Shown: positions 1 through 8,591 of the stretch, piece by piece
How the letters are laid out: the number at the start of each line of letters is the position of its first letter
Numbering within the stretch: the stretch's first letter is position 1
Origin: Rhodoferax sp.
GTDB taxonomy: Bacteria > Pseudomonadota > Gammaproteobacteria > Burkholderiales > Burkholderiaceae_C
Direction of reading: 5' to 3'
DNA length: 64,000 nucleotides
NCBI RefSeq assembly: GCF_028714215.1
Contig: NZ_JAQTMS010000007.1
Span: 1 to 64,000, forward strand
Program-made: the position numbers and the translations under genes
The notes under the pieces: model-generated
Seen by the model: only the letters and a program-made list of their open reading frames with translations
What the model was told of the DNA's origin: nothing
The model's database searches: none

Positions 1-248
1 GGTCAGGACATGATCCACGAACGCAGGCTCAAGCGTCTGCGACCTCGAGGTTGCATGCACACTACGCTCAGGCGCCGGAGGCCCGAGGGCGCCGGGGTGA
101 GTGACTCCGCGGCTGTCCCCCGGCCTGATCCTGCCACCAACCTACACGCCTCTAACCATGACAAGGCCGTCAGCTTCCAAGCCTCTGACCTGCCGTCATT
201 TCAGGACAGACAGGATGTCCAAAGCTTTACAAAAACCAAGGAGACAAC

Positions 249-1595
249 ATGGGTGCTAACACCATGCCAGAAGTCGGAGTCATCCAGAACACCGATGCCG
301 ACAATTACTTTGATCGCAGTGCCGAAACCATGCCGCGCGAGGCGCTGGAGGCCTTGCAGTTTGCGCGTTTGAGAACCACGCTGCGCAACGCGCACGACAA
401 CGTGGCGCTGCATCGAAAGCGCATGGAGGAGTCCGGTGTGGTGCCGGAAGAAGTTCGCACGCTGGACGATCTGCGGCGCCTGCCCTTCACCTACAAGAGC
501 GATCTGCGGGACAGCTACCCGTTCGGCATGTTTGCCCGCCCCTTGAACGCCGTCGCGCGCATTCATGCCTCCAGCGGTACCACCGGCAAGGCAACGGTGG
601 TCGGTTACACCCGGGAAGACATTCAGAACTGGGCCGACCTGATGGCGCGCTCGCTGCACAGCGCCGGTGCCCGCGCCGGCGACGTGATTCACAACGCCTA
701 TGGCTATGGTTTGTTCACCGGGGGTCTGGGCGCGCATTACGGCGCCGAACGGCTGGGCGCCACCGTGGTACCGATGTCCGGCGGCTCGACCGAGCGGCAG
801 ATCGCCTTGATCATGGACCTGGGCGCCAACATCTTGTGCGCCACGCCTTCTTACGCGCTGGCCATGGCCGAGGTGGCCGAGCAGCAGGGGGTTGACCTGC
901 GCAAGAGCCAGCTACGGGTCGGCGTTTTCGGCGCCGAACCGTGGAGCAATGCCATGCGCTGCGAGATCGAGGAGCGCCTGGCGGTCAAGGCGATCGACAT
1001 CTACGGCTTGTCCGAAATCATGGGCCCCGGCGTCGCCTGCGAATGCCCCGCGCAAGCCGGCTTGCATGGCTGGGAAGACCACTTCCTGTTTGAGGTGCTG
1101 GACCCCGAAACCCAGGCGCCGGTGCCCGAGGGCGATGCCGGCGAGCTGGTCATCACCACGCTGACCAAGCAGGCCTTGCCGATGCTGCGCTACCGCACGC
1201 GCGACATCACCCGGGTTACCACCGCGCCCTGCGATTGCGGGCGCACCCATCTGCGCATCCTGCGCATCACCGGCCGCAGCGACGACATGCTGATCATCCG
1301 GGGTGTCAACGTCTATCCGTCGCAGATCGAGTCGGTGCTGGTGGGGCGCGCCATGATCTCGCCGCACTACCAACTGGTGGTGGAGCGCCGCGGCACGCTG
1401 GACCACGTCACGATCGAGGTCGAAGCGCAGTGCGGTGTCGATGCGGAGGCCTTCCCGGCGATCGCCCGTGATGTGGCGCGTCACGTCAAGTCGATGGTGG
1501 GCATCAGCACCGATGTCGTGGTCAAACTGCCCGGCGAGATTCCCCGATCGCAGGGCAAGGCGGTGCGCGTGCGGGATCTGCGTCCCAAGGAGTAA
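249..1595 (+). CDS. PaaK-family aryl-CoA ligase (AMP-forming)
   Basis: Predicted to activate an aromatic acid with ATP and CoA through an acyl-adenylate. The 448-residue protein has the phosphate-binding loop SSGTTGK at residues 108-114, an IYGLSE motif in the middle and the C-terminal hinge region around [20 protein letters not shown], all typical of phenylacetate-CoA ligases. The start is set by AAGGAGA at 238-244. The gene is followed after 2 bases by the genes for 4-hydroxybenzoyl-CoA reductase, so 4-hydroxybenzoate or a related hydroxyaromatic acid is the likely substrate rather than phenylacetate; that is inference from context. Known 4-hydroxybenzoate-CoA ligases mostly belong to a different ligase subfamily, which keeps the substrate open. 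Confidence 0.85.
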   Translation: MGANTMPEVGVIQNTDADNYFDRSAETMPREALEALQFARLRTTLRNAHDNVALHRKRMEESGVVPEEVRTLDDLRRLPFTYKSDLRDSYPFGMFARPLNAVARIHASSGTTGKATVVGYTREDIQNWADLMARSLHSAGARAGDVIHNAYGYGLFTGGLGAHYGAERLGATVVPMSGGSTERQIALIMDLGANILCATPSYALAMAEVAEQQGVDLRKSQLRVGVFGAEPWSNAMRCEIEERLAVKAIDIYGLSEIMGPGVACECPAQAGLHGWEDHFLFEVLDPETQAPVPEGDAGELVITTLTKQALPMLRYRTRDITRVTTAPCDCGRTHLRILRITGRSDDMLIIRGVNVYPSQIESVLVGRAMISPHYQLVVERRGTLDHVTIEVEAQCGVDAEAFPAIARDVARHVKSMVGISTDVVVKLPGEIPRSQGKAVRVRDLRPKE

Positions 1596-1597
1596 CT

Positions 1598-2089
1598 GTG
1601 GCCAAACGAATCGTCAATCTCACGGTCAACGGCCGAGTGCGCGAGGATGCGGTGGCGGAGCACACCTTGCTGCTCGATTACCTGCGCGAGCAATTGGGGC
1701 TGACCGGCACCAAGAAGGGTTGCGACGGCGGCGAGTGCGGTGCCTGCACCGTGCTGGTGGACGGCAAGCCGCAGCTCTCCTGCCTCACCCTGGCCTGCCG
1801 CTGCGAGGGCCGCGACGTGCAAACCATAGAAGCGCAGGCGCAGGCCGGGCGCTTGAGCGCCTTGCAGACTGCCTTCCACGAAAAACTGGGAACCCAGTGC
1901 GGCTTCTGTACCCCCGGCATGATCATGGCGGCGCAAGCCCTGTTGCTGCGCCAGCCCGATCCGTCCGAAGACGAAATTCGCGAAGCCTTGTCGGGCAACA
2001 TCTGTCGCTGCACCGGCTACGTCAAGATCATCGAAGCGGTCCAGGCGGCGGCTGCCGTTCTGGCCCACGCAGCGGGAGAACCAGCATAG
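1598..2089 (+). CDS. hcrC: 4-hydroxybenzoyl-CoA reductase gamma subunit, 2x[2Fe-2S]
   Basis: Small iron-sulfur subunit of a xanthine-oxidase-family enzyme that removes the 4-hydroxyl of 4-hydroxybenzoyl-CoA to give benzoyl-CoA. At 163 residues it has the usual length. A plant-type cluster is bound by Cys42, Cys47, Cys50 and Cys62 ([10 protein letters not shown]), and the second cluster by Cys101, Cys104, Cys136 and Cys138 (CGFC and CRC). It starts with GTG two bases after the ligase stop, preceded by AAGGAG inside the ligase gene. It carries electrons from the FAD/4Fe-4S subunit to the molybdenum subunit. Other xanthine-oxidase-family small subunits look alike; the neighbouring HcrB insertion decides the assignment. 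Confidence 0.9.
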   Translation: MAKRIVNLTVNGRVREDAVAEHTLLLDYLREQLGLTGTKKGCDGGECGACTVLVDGKPQLSCLTLACRCEGRDVQTIEAQAQAGRLSALQTAFHEKLGTQCGFCTPGMIMAAQALLLRQPDPSEDEIREALSGNICRCTGYVKIIEAVQAAAAVLAHAAGEPA

Positions 2090-2109
2090 ACACCACTTCG
2101 CAAACCCAA

Positions 2110-4440
2110 TTGGCGCACCATGCCATTGGCCAGCGCCAGCCGCTGATCGATGGCATCGAAAAAGTCACCGGTTCGGCGCTCTACACGGCCGATCTGCCGG
2201 CGCGCGAGGCGCTGGTCGGCGCCATCCTGCGCAGCCCGGTGGCGCACGCCAACATTCGTGCCATCGACGTCAGCCGCGCGCGCGCCATGCCGGGCGTGCG
2301 TGCCGTCATCACCGGTGACGATTGCGACGTGCCCTATGGCGTGATTCCGATTGCCCAGAATGAATTTCCGCTGGCCCGCGGCCGGGTGCGCTACTGCGGC
2401 GAGCCGGTGGCGGCGGTGGCGGCGGTGGATCAGGCGACGGCGCGCGCCGCCCTGGCCGCCATCACGCTCGATCTGGAACCCTTGACCGCCTATTTCGATG
2501 CTGCCAGTGCGCGCGCCAGCGATGCGCTGCAACTGCACGACGATCAACCCGGCAATATTGCGCGTGACGTGGACCACAGCTTTGGCGATGTGGCGGGTGG
2601 TTTCGAGGCCGCCGATCTGGTGCTGGAAGAGCGCTTCCATTACGCCGAAGTGACCCACGCCATGATGGAGCCCAACGCTTCGCTGGCCAGTTGGGACGCA
2701 GAGCGCGGCCGCCTGACCCTGCACACCGTGTCGCAAGTGCCGTATTACGTGCATCTGATTCTGGCCCAGTGCATGCGGCTGGATGCGGCCCAGATCCGCG
2801 TCGTCAAGCCGTTTGTCGGCGGCGGCTTCGGGCACCGCACCGAGACCCTCAATTTCGAAATCATTGCCGCCCTGCTGGCGCGCGCGGCCAGCGGCACGGT
2901 CAAGCTGGAACTCTCGCGCGAGGAATCGTTCGTGACGCACCGGGGACGGCCCGAGACCGACGTGCGCCTGAAGATCGGTTTGTCCAGCAGCGGTGTCATC
3001 CAGGCGGTGGACTGCGAGGTGGTGCAGCGCGGCGGCGCTTATGCCGGTTACGGACTGGTCACCATTCTGTATGCCGGCTCCCTGCTGCACGCCCTGTACC
3101 AGTTGCCGGCCTGCCGCTATTTCGGTTTGCGTGTCTACACCAACACGCCGCCCAACGGCGCCATGCGCGGCCATGGCTCGGTCGATGTGCGCCATGCCTT
3201 CGAATCGATGCTGGACACCATGGCGCAAACACTGGGGCTCGATCCGTTTGCCGTGCGCCGCGCCAACCTGCTCGCTATCCCGCACCGCACCATCAACGAC
3301 TTGCAGGTCAACTCCTGCGGCCTGTCCGAATGTCTGGACAAGGTGCAGGCAGCTTCCGGCTGGCAGCAGCGCCACGCCCACATGCCCAAGGGGCGCGGCC
3401 TGGGGCTGGCCTGCTCGCACTACGCCAGCGGTTCCGCCAAGCCGGTGCACTGGAGCGGCGAGCCGCACGCGGTGGTGAACCTGAAGCTCGATTTCGATGG
3501 CGGCATCACGCTGCTGACCGGCGCCGCCGACATCGGGCAAGGTTCAAGCACGCTGCTGGCGCAGACGGTGGCCGAAGTGATGGGCTTGTCGATGGAGCGC
3601 TTGCGCGTGGTGGCCAACGACAGCGCGGTGACGCCGAAGGACAACGGCTCCTACTCGTCGCGCGTGTCGTTCATGGTCGGCAACGCCGCCATCAACGCGG
3701 CCAAGGCCTTGCGCCAGGTCTTGCTGGAGGCGGCGGCGCGCAAGTTTGCGCTGCCTGTCGAGAACGTCGAGTGCCATGGCGAATACTACGGGGTGGCGGG
3801 CAGCGCACAGGTCTTGAGCTACAAGGATGTGGTGACGCTGGCGCTGCAAACGGGTGGCACGGTGACGGTGCGGGGCAGTTGGTCGACACCGCGTGAAACC
3901 CAGGGCGGCAAATTCCGCGGCGCGGCGGTGGGCACTAGCGCCGGTTACTCCTACGCCGCGCAGGTGGTGGAGGTGGAGGTCGACGAAGACACCGGCATGG
4001 TGCGGGTGGTCCAGGTCTGGGTCGCGCACGACTGCGGGCGTGCCATCAATCCGTTGGCGGTGGAAGGCCAGATACAAGGCTCGGTCTGGATGGGCATGGG
4101 GCAGGCGCTCAGCGAGGAAACGCAGTACCACAAAGGCTTGCACATGCGCGCCAATTTTCTGGACTACCGGATACCGACCATTGTCGAGTCGCCGCCAATA
4201 CAAACCTTCATCGTCGAAGCGCCCGATCCGAACGGCCCCTTCGGCGCCAAGGAGGCGGGCGAGGGCTCCTTGTCCGGTTTTCTGCCGGCCCTGACCAATG
4301 CCATCGCGCATGCGACGGGCCTGCGTCTGCACGAGTTGCCGGCCTCGCCGGACCGTTTGCTGGACGCGCTGCAGGCGCGCCGGCGCGCGCAAAAACTCGC
4401 TGCCGCCAAGAGCGCGGCCATGCAGAAAGCGCAGGTCTAG
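2110..4440 (+). CDS. hcrA: 4-hydroxybenzoyl-CoA reductase alpha subunit, molybdenum-binding
   Basis: Catalytic subunit that binds molybdopterin cytosine dinucleotide. Family motifs appear in order: [30 protein letters not shown], and near the C-terminus [10 protein letters not shown], whose glutamate aligns with the catalytic Glu of the xanthine oxidase family. From the TTG at 2110 the protein has 776 residues, the expected size. The start is uncertain because no ATG or GTG lies near the conserved N-terminus. A good ribosome-binding site (GGGAGAA, 2074-2080) sits five bases before an in-frame ATA at 2086, overlapping the hcrC stop, so initiation at AUA is possible. The frame stays open upstream across hcrC, but that part is shadow. 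Confidence 0.88.
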   Translation: MAHHAIGQRQPLIDGIEKVTGSALYTADLPAREALVGAILRSPVAHANIRAIDVSRARAMPGVRAVITGDDCDVPYGVIPIAQNEFPLARGRVRYCGEPVAAVAAVDQATARAALAAITLDLEPLTAYFDAASARASDALQLHDDQPGNIARDVDHSFGDVAGGFEAADLVLEERFHYAEVTHAMMEPNASLASWDAERGRLTLHTVSQVPYYVHLILAQCMRLDAAQIRVVKPFVGGGFGHRTETLNFEIIAALLARAASGTVKLELSREESFVTHRGRPETDVRLKIGLSSSGVIQAVDCEVVQRGGAYAGYGLVTILYAGSLLHALYQLPACRYFGLRVYTNTPPNGAMRGHGSVDVRHAFESMLDTMAQTLGLDPFAVRRANLLAIPHRTINDLQVNSCGLSECLDKVQAASGWQQRHAHMPKGRGLGLACSHYASGSAKPVHWSGEPHAVVNLKLDFDGGITLLTGAADIGQGSSTLLAQTVAEVMGLSMERLRVVANDSAVTPKDNGSYSSRVSFMVGNAAINAAKALRQVLLEAAARKFALPVENVECHGEYYGVAGSAQVLSYKDVVTLALQTGGTVTVRGSWSTPRETQGGKFRGAAVGTSAGYSYAAQVVEVEVDEDTGMVRVVQVWVAHDCGRAINPLAVEGQIQGSVWMGMGQALSEETQYHKGLHMRANFLDYRIPTIVESPPIQTFIVEAPDPNGPFGAKEAGEGSLSGFLPALTNAIAHATGLRLHELPASPDRLLDALQARRRAQKLAAAKSAAMQKAQV

Positions 4441-4441
4441 G

Positions 4442-5419
4442 ATGGATGCCATGACGCCCTTCGTCTTGCGCTCGCCCCGGTCGGCGGCAGAAGCGGTGGC
4501 CTGGCTGGCCGCCAACCCGCAGGCGCGTGTGCTGGCCGGCGGTACCGATCTGCTGCCCAATCTGCGCCGCGGCATAGTCGCATCGGACACCTTGATCGAC
4601 CTGGGCGGCATTGATGACCTTCAGCAGATAACACGTGACGGCTCGGGCTGGGTCCTGGGTGCCGGCGTGACCTTGCAGCAGCTCGCCGGCCACAGTGAGA
4701 TCAAGTCGGCGTTGCCGGCGTTGGCGCAGGCCGCCGCCAGCGTTGCCGGGCCTAGCCATAGAACGGTCGCCACGCTGGGCGGCAATCTGTGCCTGGACAC
4801 GCGCTGCGTCTTCTACAACCAAAGCGAGTGGTGGCGCCAGTCGAACAATTATTGTCTGAAGAACCAGGGTGAGGTCTGCCACGTGGCACCGCAGGGCGCA
4901 CGCTGCCATGCGGCCTGGAGCGGCGATCTGGCGCCGGCCCTGATAGCGCTGGACGCCAGCATCGAGATCCTGCACAGCGACGGTCCGCGCACTTTGCCGT
5001 TGGCTGATTTCTACCAGGATGACGGCGCCAACCCCTTGACGCTGGGCGCCGGCGAACTGGTCACCAGGGTGCGCATTCCGGCGCAGCCTGACGGCATGCG
5101 GTGCGGCTATCGCAAGGCACGCACGCGCGGCGCGGTGGACTTCCCGCTGGTTGGTGTGGCGGTGCGTGTCACCATGGCCAATGGGGTGATTAGAGAACTT
5201 CGGGTCGCCTTGACCGGTACCAACTCACGCCCTGTTTTGCTGGAAGGTTGCGCGGCTCTGTGCAAGCAGCCCGTAACGCCTGAGCTGTTGGGCGCGCTGG
5301 GCAAGCTGGTGCAAAAACAGGTCAGTCCGATGCGCAGCACCGTCACCGCATCCAATTACCGGCGCCAGGTCGCCTCGGTGCTGGCGCAACGTCTGGTCAG
5401 CGAATTGACCGGGCTTTGA
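4442..5419 (+). CDS. hcrB: 4-hydroxybenzoyl-CoA reductase beta subunit, FAD and [4Fe-4S]
   Basis: FAD subunit of the reductase, 325 residues. The N-terminal flavin motif LAGGTDLLPNLRRG and the later TLGGN loop are those of CO dehydrogenase-type flavoproteins. Between residues 117 and 160 there is an insertion with Cys122, Cys138, Cys146 and Cys155, which matches the extra [4Fe-4S] cluster segment known from the Thauera enzyme and absent from ordinary xanthine dehydrogenases. This is the strongest evidence that the complex is 4-hydroxybenzoyl-CoA reductase. It begins one base after the hcrA stop, and its TGA overlaps the TTG start of the next gene, so translation is probably coupled. Confidence 0.9.
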   Translation: MDAMTPFVLRSPRSAAEAVAWLAANPQARVLAGGTDLLPNLRRGIVASDTLIDLGGIDDLQQITRDGSGWVLGAGVTLQQLAGHSEIKSALPALAQAAASVAGPSHRTVATLGGNLCLDTRCVFYNQSEWWRQSNNYCLKNQGEVCHVAPQGARCHAAWSGDLAPALIALDASIEILHSDGPRTLPLADFYQDDGANPLTLGAGELVTRVRIPAQPDGMRCGYRKARTRGAVDFPLVGVAVRVTMANGVIRELRVALTGTNSRPVLLEGCAALCKQPVTPELLGALGKLVQKQVSPMRSTVTASNYRRQVASVLAQRLVSELTGL

Positions 5420-5691
5420 GCACCAGCGCCATGCCCAGCGCACGCCGCCCCGGCGAACAGTGGACTGAGCCGGACGGCCTGCACGTCGAGGTGCGCGGAC
5501 TGGCGCCGCCCAGTCCCTTCGTCACCATCATCAGACTGCTGGAGTCGCTCGGCGATGCGGCGACCCTGACGGTGCACCATGACCGGGAACCGGTGCCCCT
5601 GTATGCCGAGTTGGCGCAGCGCGGCTGGCGCGCCGAGCACATTCCAGGCGAGCCGGGTGAAGTTCGCCTGAAACTGACCCGGGATTCCTGA
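5416..5691 (+). CDS. DUF2249 domain protein
   Basis: Small soluble protein of up to 91 residues with the DUF2249 signature: a V-RGL-PP segment near residue 26, then HHDREPVPLYAELAQRGW and a C-terminal basic strand. Its biochemical role is unknown. DUF2249 genes often sit beside hemerythrin and NnrS/heme-copper-oxidase-like genes in denitrifiers, and the same is true here. The TTG at 5416 overlaps the hcrB stop as TTGA; the first ATG is at 5431 and would remove only five residues. Its last base is the first base of the following gene, so it is inserted within the reductase operon. Confidence 0.8.
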   Translation: MSTSAMPSARRPGEQWTEPDGLHVEVRGLAPPSPFVTIIRLLESLGDAATLTVHHDREPVPLYAELAQRGWRAEHIPGEPGEVRLKLTRDS

Positions 5692-6998
5692 TGGCCGGCG
5701 CCAGCGCCTTCCTGGGCGGTGCCAAGGGGCGCTTGCTGGCGGCGTCGATCCCGTTTCGTTTTTTCGCCGCGGCGGTGCTGTTCCAGTTGCTCGCCTGGGC
5801 GGCGCTATTTTGGGCCGCGCCAGACGTCGCCAACTTTGCCGGCGGCCTTGGTTGGCCCTTGGCCGCCTTGCACCTGGTGACCCTGGGGGTGTTGCTGATG
5901 ACCGTGATGGGCGCCAGTTTGCAGTTGCTGCCGGTGGCGACGCGGCAGGCGGTGGCGCCACAGCGCTGGCCGTACGACTGGCTGTGGTGCCTTTACACCC
6001 TGGGTGTGCTGGGCGTGACCACCGGCATGGCCACCGCGTGGCCGCCGGTCTTGTGGATCGGGGCGCTGGCCGTCGCCACGGCGCTGCTGTTTTACCTGGT
6101 GCTGCTGGCGCGCAATTTGCGCGGCGCCAGGGGCATGCCCCTGGTCGTGCTGCACGCCTGGGCCGCCTGCCTGTCGCTGCTGCTGTTGCTGGCCTCCGGC
6201 TTGTCGCTGGCCGGTGCCTACAGCGGCGTCATCGTGCTGGAGCGCCAGAGCGCCATCGCCTTGCACGTCACTTTTGCCGGCTACGGTTTCATGGGCTTGC
6301 TGGTGATGGGTTTTTCCTACATTCTGGTGCCCATGTTTGCGCTGTCCGACAACCCGCCAGCGGCCTGGTCCTGGCTTTCGCTGGGCTTGGCTCTGACCGC
6401 GCTGGTGGCTGTGTTCCTGGTCGTGTTGGGCCTGCTGCCCCCCAATTTCATTGCCTGGTCGATTGCGCTGGCCGGCATCGCCTTCCTGCTGCATGTGGCC
6501 CTGATGGAACGCGCCTTGCACAGCGGCATGCGGCGCGGCCTGGGTTCGTCTTTTGTGCTGGTGCGCATCGGCTGGGATTGCCTGGCGGCCAGCTTGGCGC
6601 TGGCCTTGGCGATCGAGTTGGAGGCCAGCGTGCCGCATGGGCTGGTCTTGTTTGGCGTGCTGTTGATCGGCGGTTTGCTGACCCTGCTGCTGGGCATGCT
6701 GTCGCGCATTGTTCCGTTCCTGGCGGCGATGCACGCCGGCGCCGGCATGCGCCGACCGCCCACCGCCTCCAACATGACGCAGCAGCAGGCGCTCGATGTG
6801 CATCTCTACTGCCATGCGACGGCACTGCTGCTGTTGCTGGGCGGGGTTTTGCTGGACAGCCCCTGGCTGCTGCGCGCCGCTGCCGCCAGCGGCACCCTGG
6901 GCGCGGCGGCGTTCGCTCATTTTTTCTTTCATGCGTGGCGCCGCATGACGGCGCTGTTGCGCAAAAATGGCACGCCGGAAAATGCCAAACCATCTTAG
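5691..6998 (+). CDS. Polytopic membrane protein, heme-copper oxidase/NnrS-like
   Basis: A 435-residue protein that is almost entirely hydrophobic, with about 11-12 membrane segments and short basic loops. Scattered histidines in predicted helices (ALHLVTLGVLL near residue 60, ALHVTFAGYGF near 195, HVALMERALH near 270, DVHLYCHATALL near 370) resemble the heme-ligand pattern of subunit-I-like and NnrS-like proteins linked to nitric oxide or low-oxygen metabolism. No complete oxidase signature is visible, so it is probably not a terminal oxidase. It starts on the last base of the DUF2249 gene. A role in NO tolerance or heme/copper handling is inference from family and neighbours. Confidence 0.7.
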   Translation: MAGASAFLGGAKGRLLAASIPFRFFAAAVLFQLLAWAALFWAAPDVANFAGGLGWPLAALHLVTLGVLLMTVMGASLQLLPVATRQAVAPQRWPYDWLWCLYTLGVLGVTTGMATAWPPVLWIGALAVATALLFYLVLLARNLRGARGMPLVVLHAWAACLSLLLLLASGLSLAGAYSGVIVLERQSAIALHVTFAGYGFMGLLVMGFSYILVPMFALSDNPPAAWSWLSLGLALTALVAVFLVVLGLLPPNFIAWSIALAGIAFLLHVALMERALHSGMRRGLGSSFVLVRIGWDCLAASLALALAIELEASVPHGLVLFGVLLIGGLLTLLLGMLSRIVPFLAAMHAGAGMRRPPTASNMTQQQALDVHLYCHATALLLLLGGVLLDSPWLLRAAAASGTLGAAAFAHFFFHAWRRMTALLRKNGTPENAKPS

Positions 6999-7000
6999 AA

Positions 7001-7036
7001 TTGCCGCTAGTCCCCTAATTTGGTATTCTGATACCA
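7001..7036 (+). promoter_or_regulatory. Candidate promoter with overlapping palindrome upstream of hemerythrin gene
   Basis: TTGCCG (7001-7006) and TATTCT (7024-7029) form a plausible -35/-10 pair spaced 17 bases. The perfect inverted repeat TGGTAT-TCTG-ATACCA (7021-7036) covers the -10 box and ends 12 bases before the ATG at 7049. A repressor bound there would block RNA polymerase. No recognisable ribosome-binding site remains between the palindrome and the start. The regulator cannot be named; an Rrf2/NsrR-type NO or FeS sensor would fit the context. Confidence 0.45.
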
Positions 7037-7048
7037 TTATTGCTTATC

Positions 7049-7543
7049 ATGAACTTCTCACGACAAACCAGCCGCGCCCTGCATGAAGATCACCGGGCCA
7101 ATCTGCAACTGCTGGGCCGGGCCGAGCAGATGTTTGCCAAAGCTCCGCGCGCACAGGCCAGCCGCGATCCGGAACTGCTGAAACTGGTGGCGGCGCTGGC
7201 GCAGCACCTGCAACAGGATGTGGACCGGCACTTCGGCTTTGAAGAGCGCGAATTGTTCAGCCGCCTGCGCGAGGCCGGCGATGGCGGCATTGCCATGTTG
7301 CTGAGCGAAGAGCACGAGGCGATTCGTGCCGTCGCCGAAGAATTGGCGCCGCTGGCCGGCGGCGTGGCCTCGGGCAGCCTGGACGGCGCCGGCTGGGACA
7401 CGCTCAAAGCCTGCGTGCTGGAATTGGTGGAGCGCCAGGTGTCGCATATCCAGAAGGAAGAAATGGCTTTGCTGCCGATGCTGGACGATTTGCTGGACGA
7501 CGAAACCGATAGGCAACTGGCATTCGATTACGCTGCCAGTTAG
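7049..7543 (+). CDS. Hemerythrin-like HHE-domain protein
   Basis: A 164-residue helical protein with metal-binding His/Glu motifs in the order expected for a diiron hemerythrin: LHEDH near residue 14, RHFGFEERE near 67, SEEHEAIRA near 90 and VSHIQKEEMALLP near 135. Such proteins bind O2 or NO, or support repair of iron-sulfur centres under nitrosative stress (YtfE-like). An in-frame TTG lies at 7040 but ATG at 7049 is the natural start. It is separated from the upstream membrane protein by 50 bases containing a palindrome, so it may have its own promoter although it lies in the operon's direction. Confidence 0.82.
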   Translation: MNFSRQTSRALHEDHRANLQLLGRAEQMFAKAPRAQASRDPELLKLVAALAQHLQQDVDRHFGFEERELFSRLREAGDGGIAMLLSEEHEAIRAVAEELAPLAGGVASGSLDGAGWDTLKACVLELVERQVSHIQKEEMALLPMLDDLLDDETDRQLAFDYAAS

Positions 7544-7580
7544 CGCTGCCCCATAACCTGAAGACCGAAGGAGCCACCCC

Positions 7581-8591
7581 ATGGACGCTATTGCCCACCG
7601 GAAAATTGTCATTCGCGCGCTGGCCAAGGAGGACCTGGATGCGGTGGTTGCGATCGACGCCGAGATCGAAGGCCACGCGCGGCGCGACTACATCGAGCGC
7701 CGCCTGGCGGCTGCCCTGCGCGAGCCGGCCTTGCACGCCCAGTTTGCCGCCCTGGAGGGCGACCAGCTGGTGGGCTACCTGCTGGCACGCTTGCTGGTGG
7801 GTGAATTCGGCCGGCCGCACCCGGGGCTGCGGCTGGAGATTGTCGGCGTGCACCACCAGGCGCGCGGCATCGGCGTCGGCGCGCAACTGTTGCAGGCCTT
7901 GCTGAGCCATGCGCGCAAGCACGGACTGAGCGAACTGCACACCTCGGCCGCCTGGAACGACCACGCCATGCTGCGCTGGTTCGATGCCATGGACTTCACG
8001 CTGGCGCCGGAGCGCTGGCTCGATTGCCAGGTCGATGGCGGTGCCTACCATGCCGGCCGCGACGAGGCAGTGGAAGCACCCGATGGCTTCGGCCCGGGTC
8101 ACGAAATCGATTACGGCGCGCCGGGCGACAACGATTTTGAAAAGCTGGCGCGCGACAGCGCCGACGTGCAGTCCATGAAGCCACAGGACTTGCAGGAAAT
8201 CGCCCGCATCGACCGCGCCCTCACCGGACGCGACCGCACTGACTACATGCAGGCCAAACTGGCCGAGGCCCTGAATGATTCGGCGCTTCGGGTCTCCATG
8301 ACAGCACGGCTGGATGGCACCATCGTGGGCTACCTGATGGCGCGCGCCGACCTGGGCGATTTCGGCCGCACCGAGCCGGCCGCCGTCATCGACACCATTG
8401 GCGTCGATCCGGAGTACGAGCACCGCGGCGTCGGCCGCGCGCTGTTGTCGCAACTGTTTGCCAATCTGGGTGCCTTGCGGGTGGAGCGGGTCGAGACCTT
8501 GACGGCGCCACGCGATCAGGCCTTGCTGGGTTTCCTGTTCGACGCCGGCTTCCAGCCGTCGCAACGCCTGGCCTTCAGCCATCCCATCTGA
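7581..8591 (+). CDS. Tandem GNAT-family N-acetyltransferase
   Basis: A 336-residue protein built of two GNAT folds. Domain one (about residues 10-155) has the acetyl-CoA loop HHQARGIGVGAQLL; domain two (about 190-330) has VDPEYEHRGVGRALLSQ, the classic Q/R-x-x-G-x-G/A pattern. The segments before each loop are also parallel (DAEIEGHARRDYIERRLAAAL and DRALTGRDRTDYMQAKLAEAL), which indicates an internal duplication. A strong GAAGGAG precedes the ATG. The stop overlaps the xdhC start by one base. Substrate is unknown; a link to aromatic CoA metabolism or to protein modification is only suggested by position. Confidence 0.82.
   Translation: MDAIAHRKIVIRALAKEDLDAVVAIDAEIEGHARRDYIERRLAAALREPALHAQFAALEGDQLVGYLLARLLVGEFGRPHPGLRLEIVGVHHQARGIGVGAQLLQALLSHARKHGLSELHTSAAWNDHAMLRWFDAMDFTLAPERWLDCQVDGGAYHAGRDEAVEAPDGFGPGHEIDYGAPGDNDFEKLARDSADVQSMKPQDLQEIARIDRALTGRDRTDYMQAKLAEALNDSALRVSMTARLDGTIVGYLMARADLGDFGRTEPAAVIDTIGVDPEYEHRGVGRALLSQLFANLGALRVERVETLTAPRDQALLGFLFDAGFQPSQRLAFSHPI

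Noticed and set aside
10-372. A 120-codon frame at the left edge.
   Set aside because: Arginine/proline-rich, overlaps the CoA ligase gene in another frame and has no motif.
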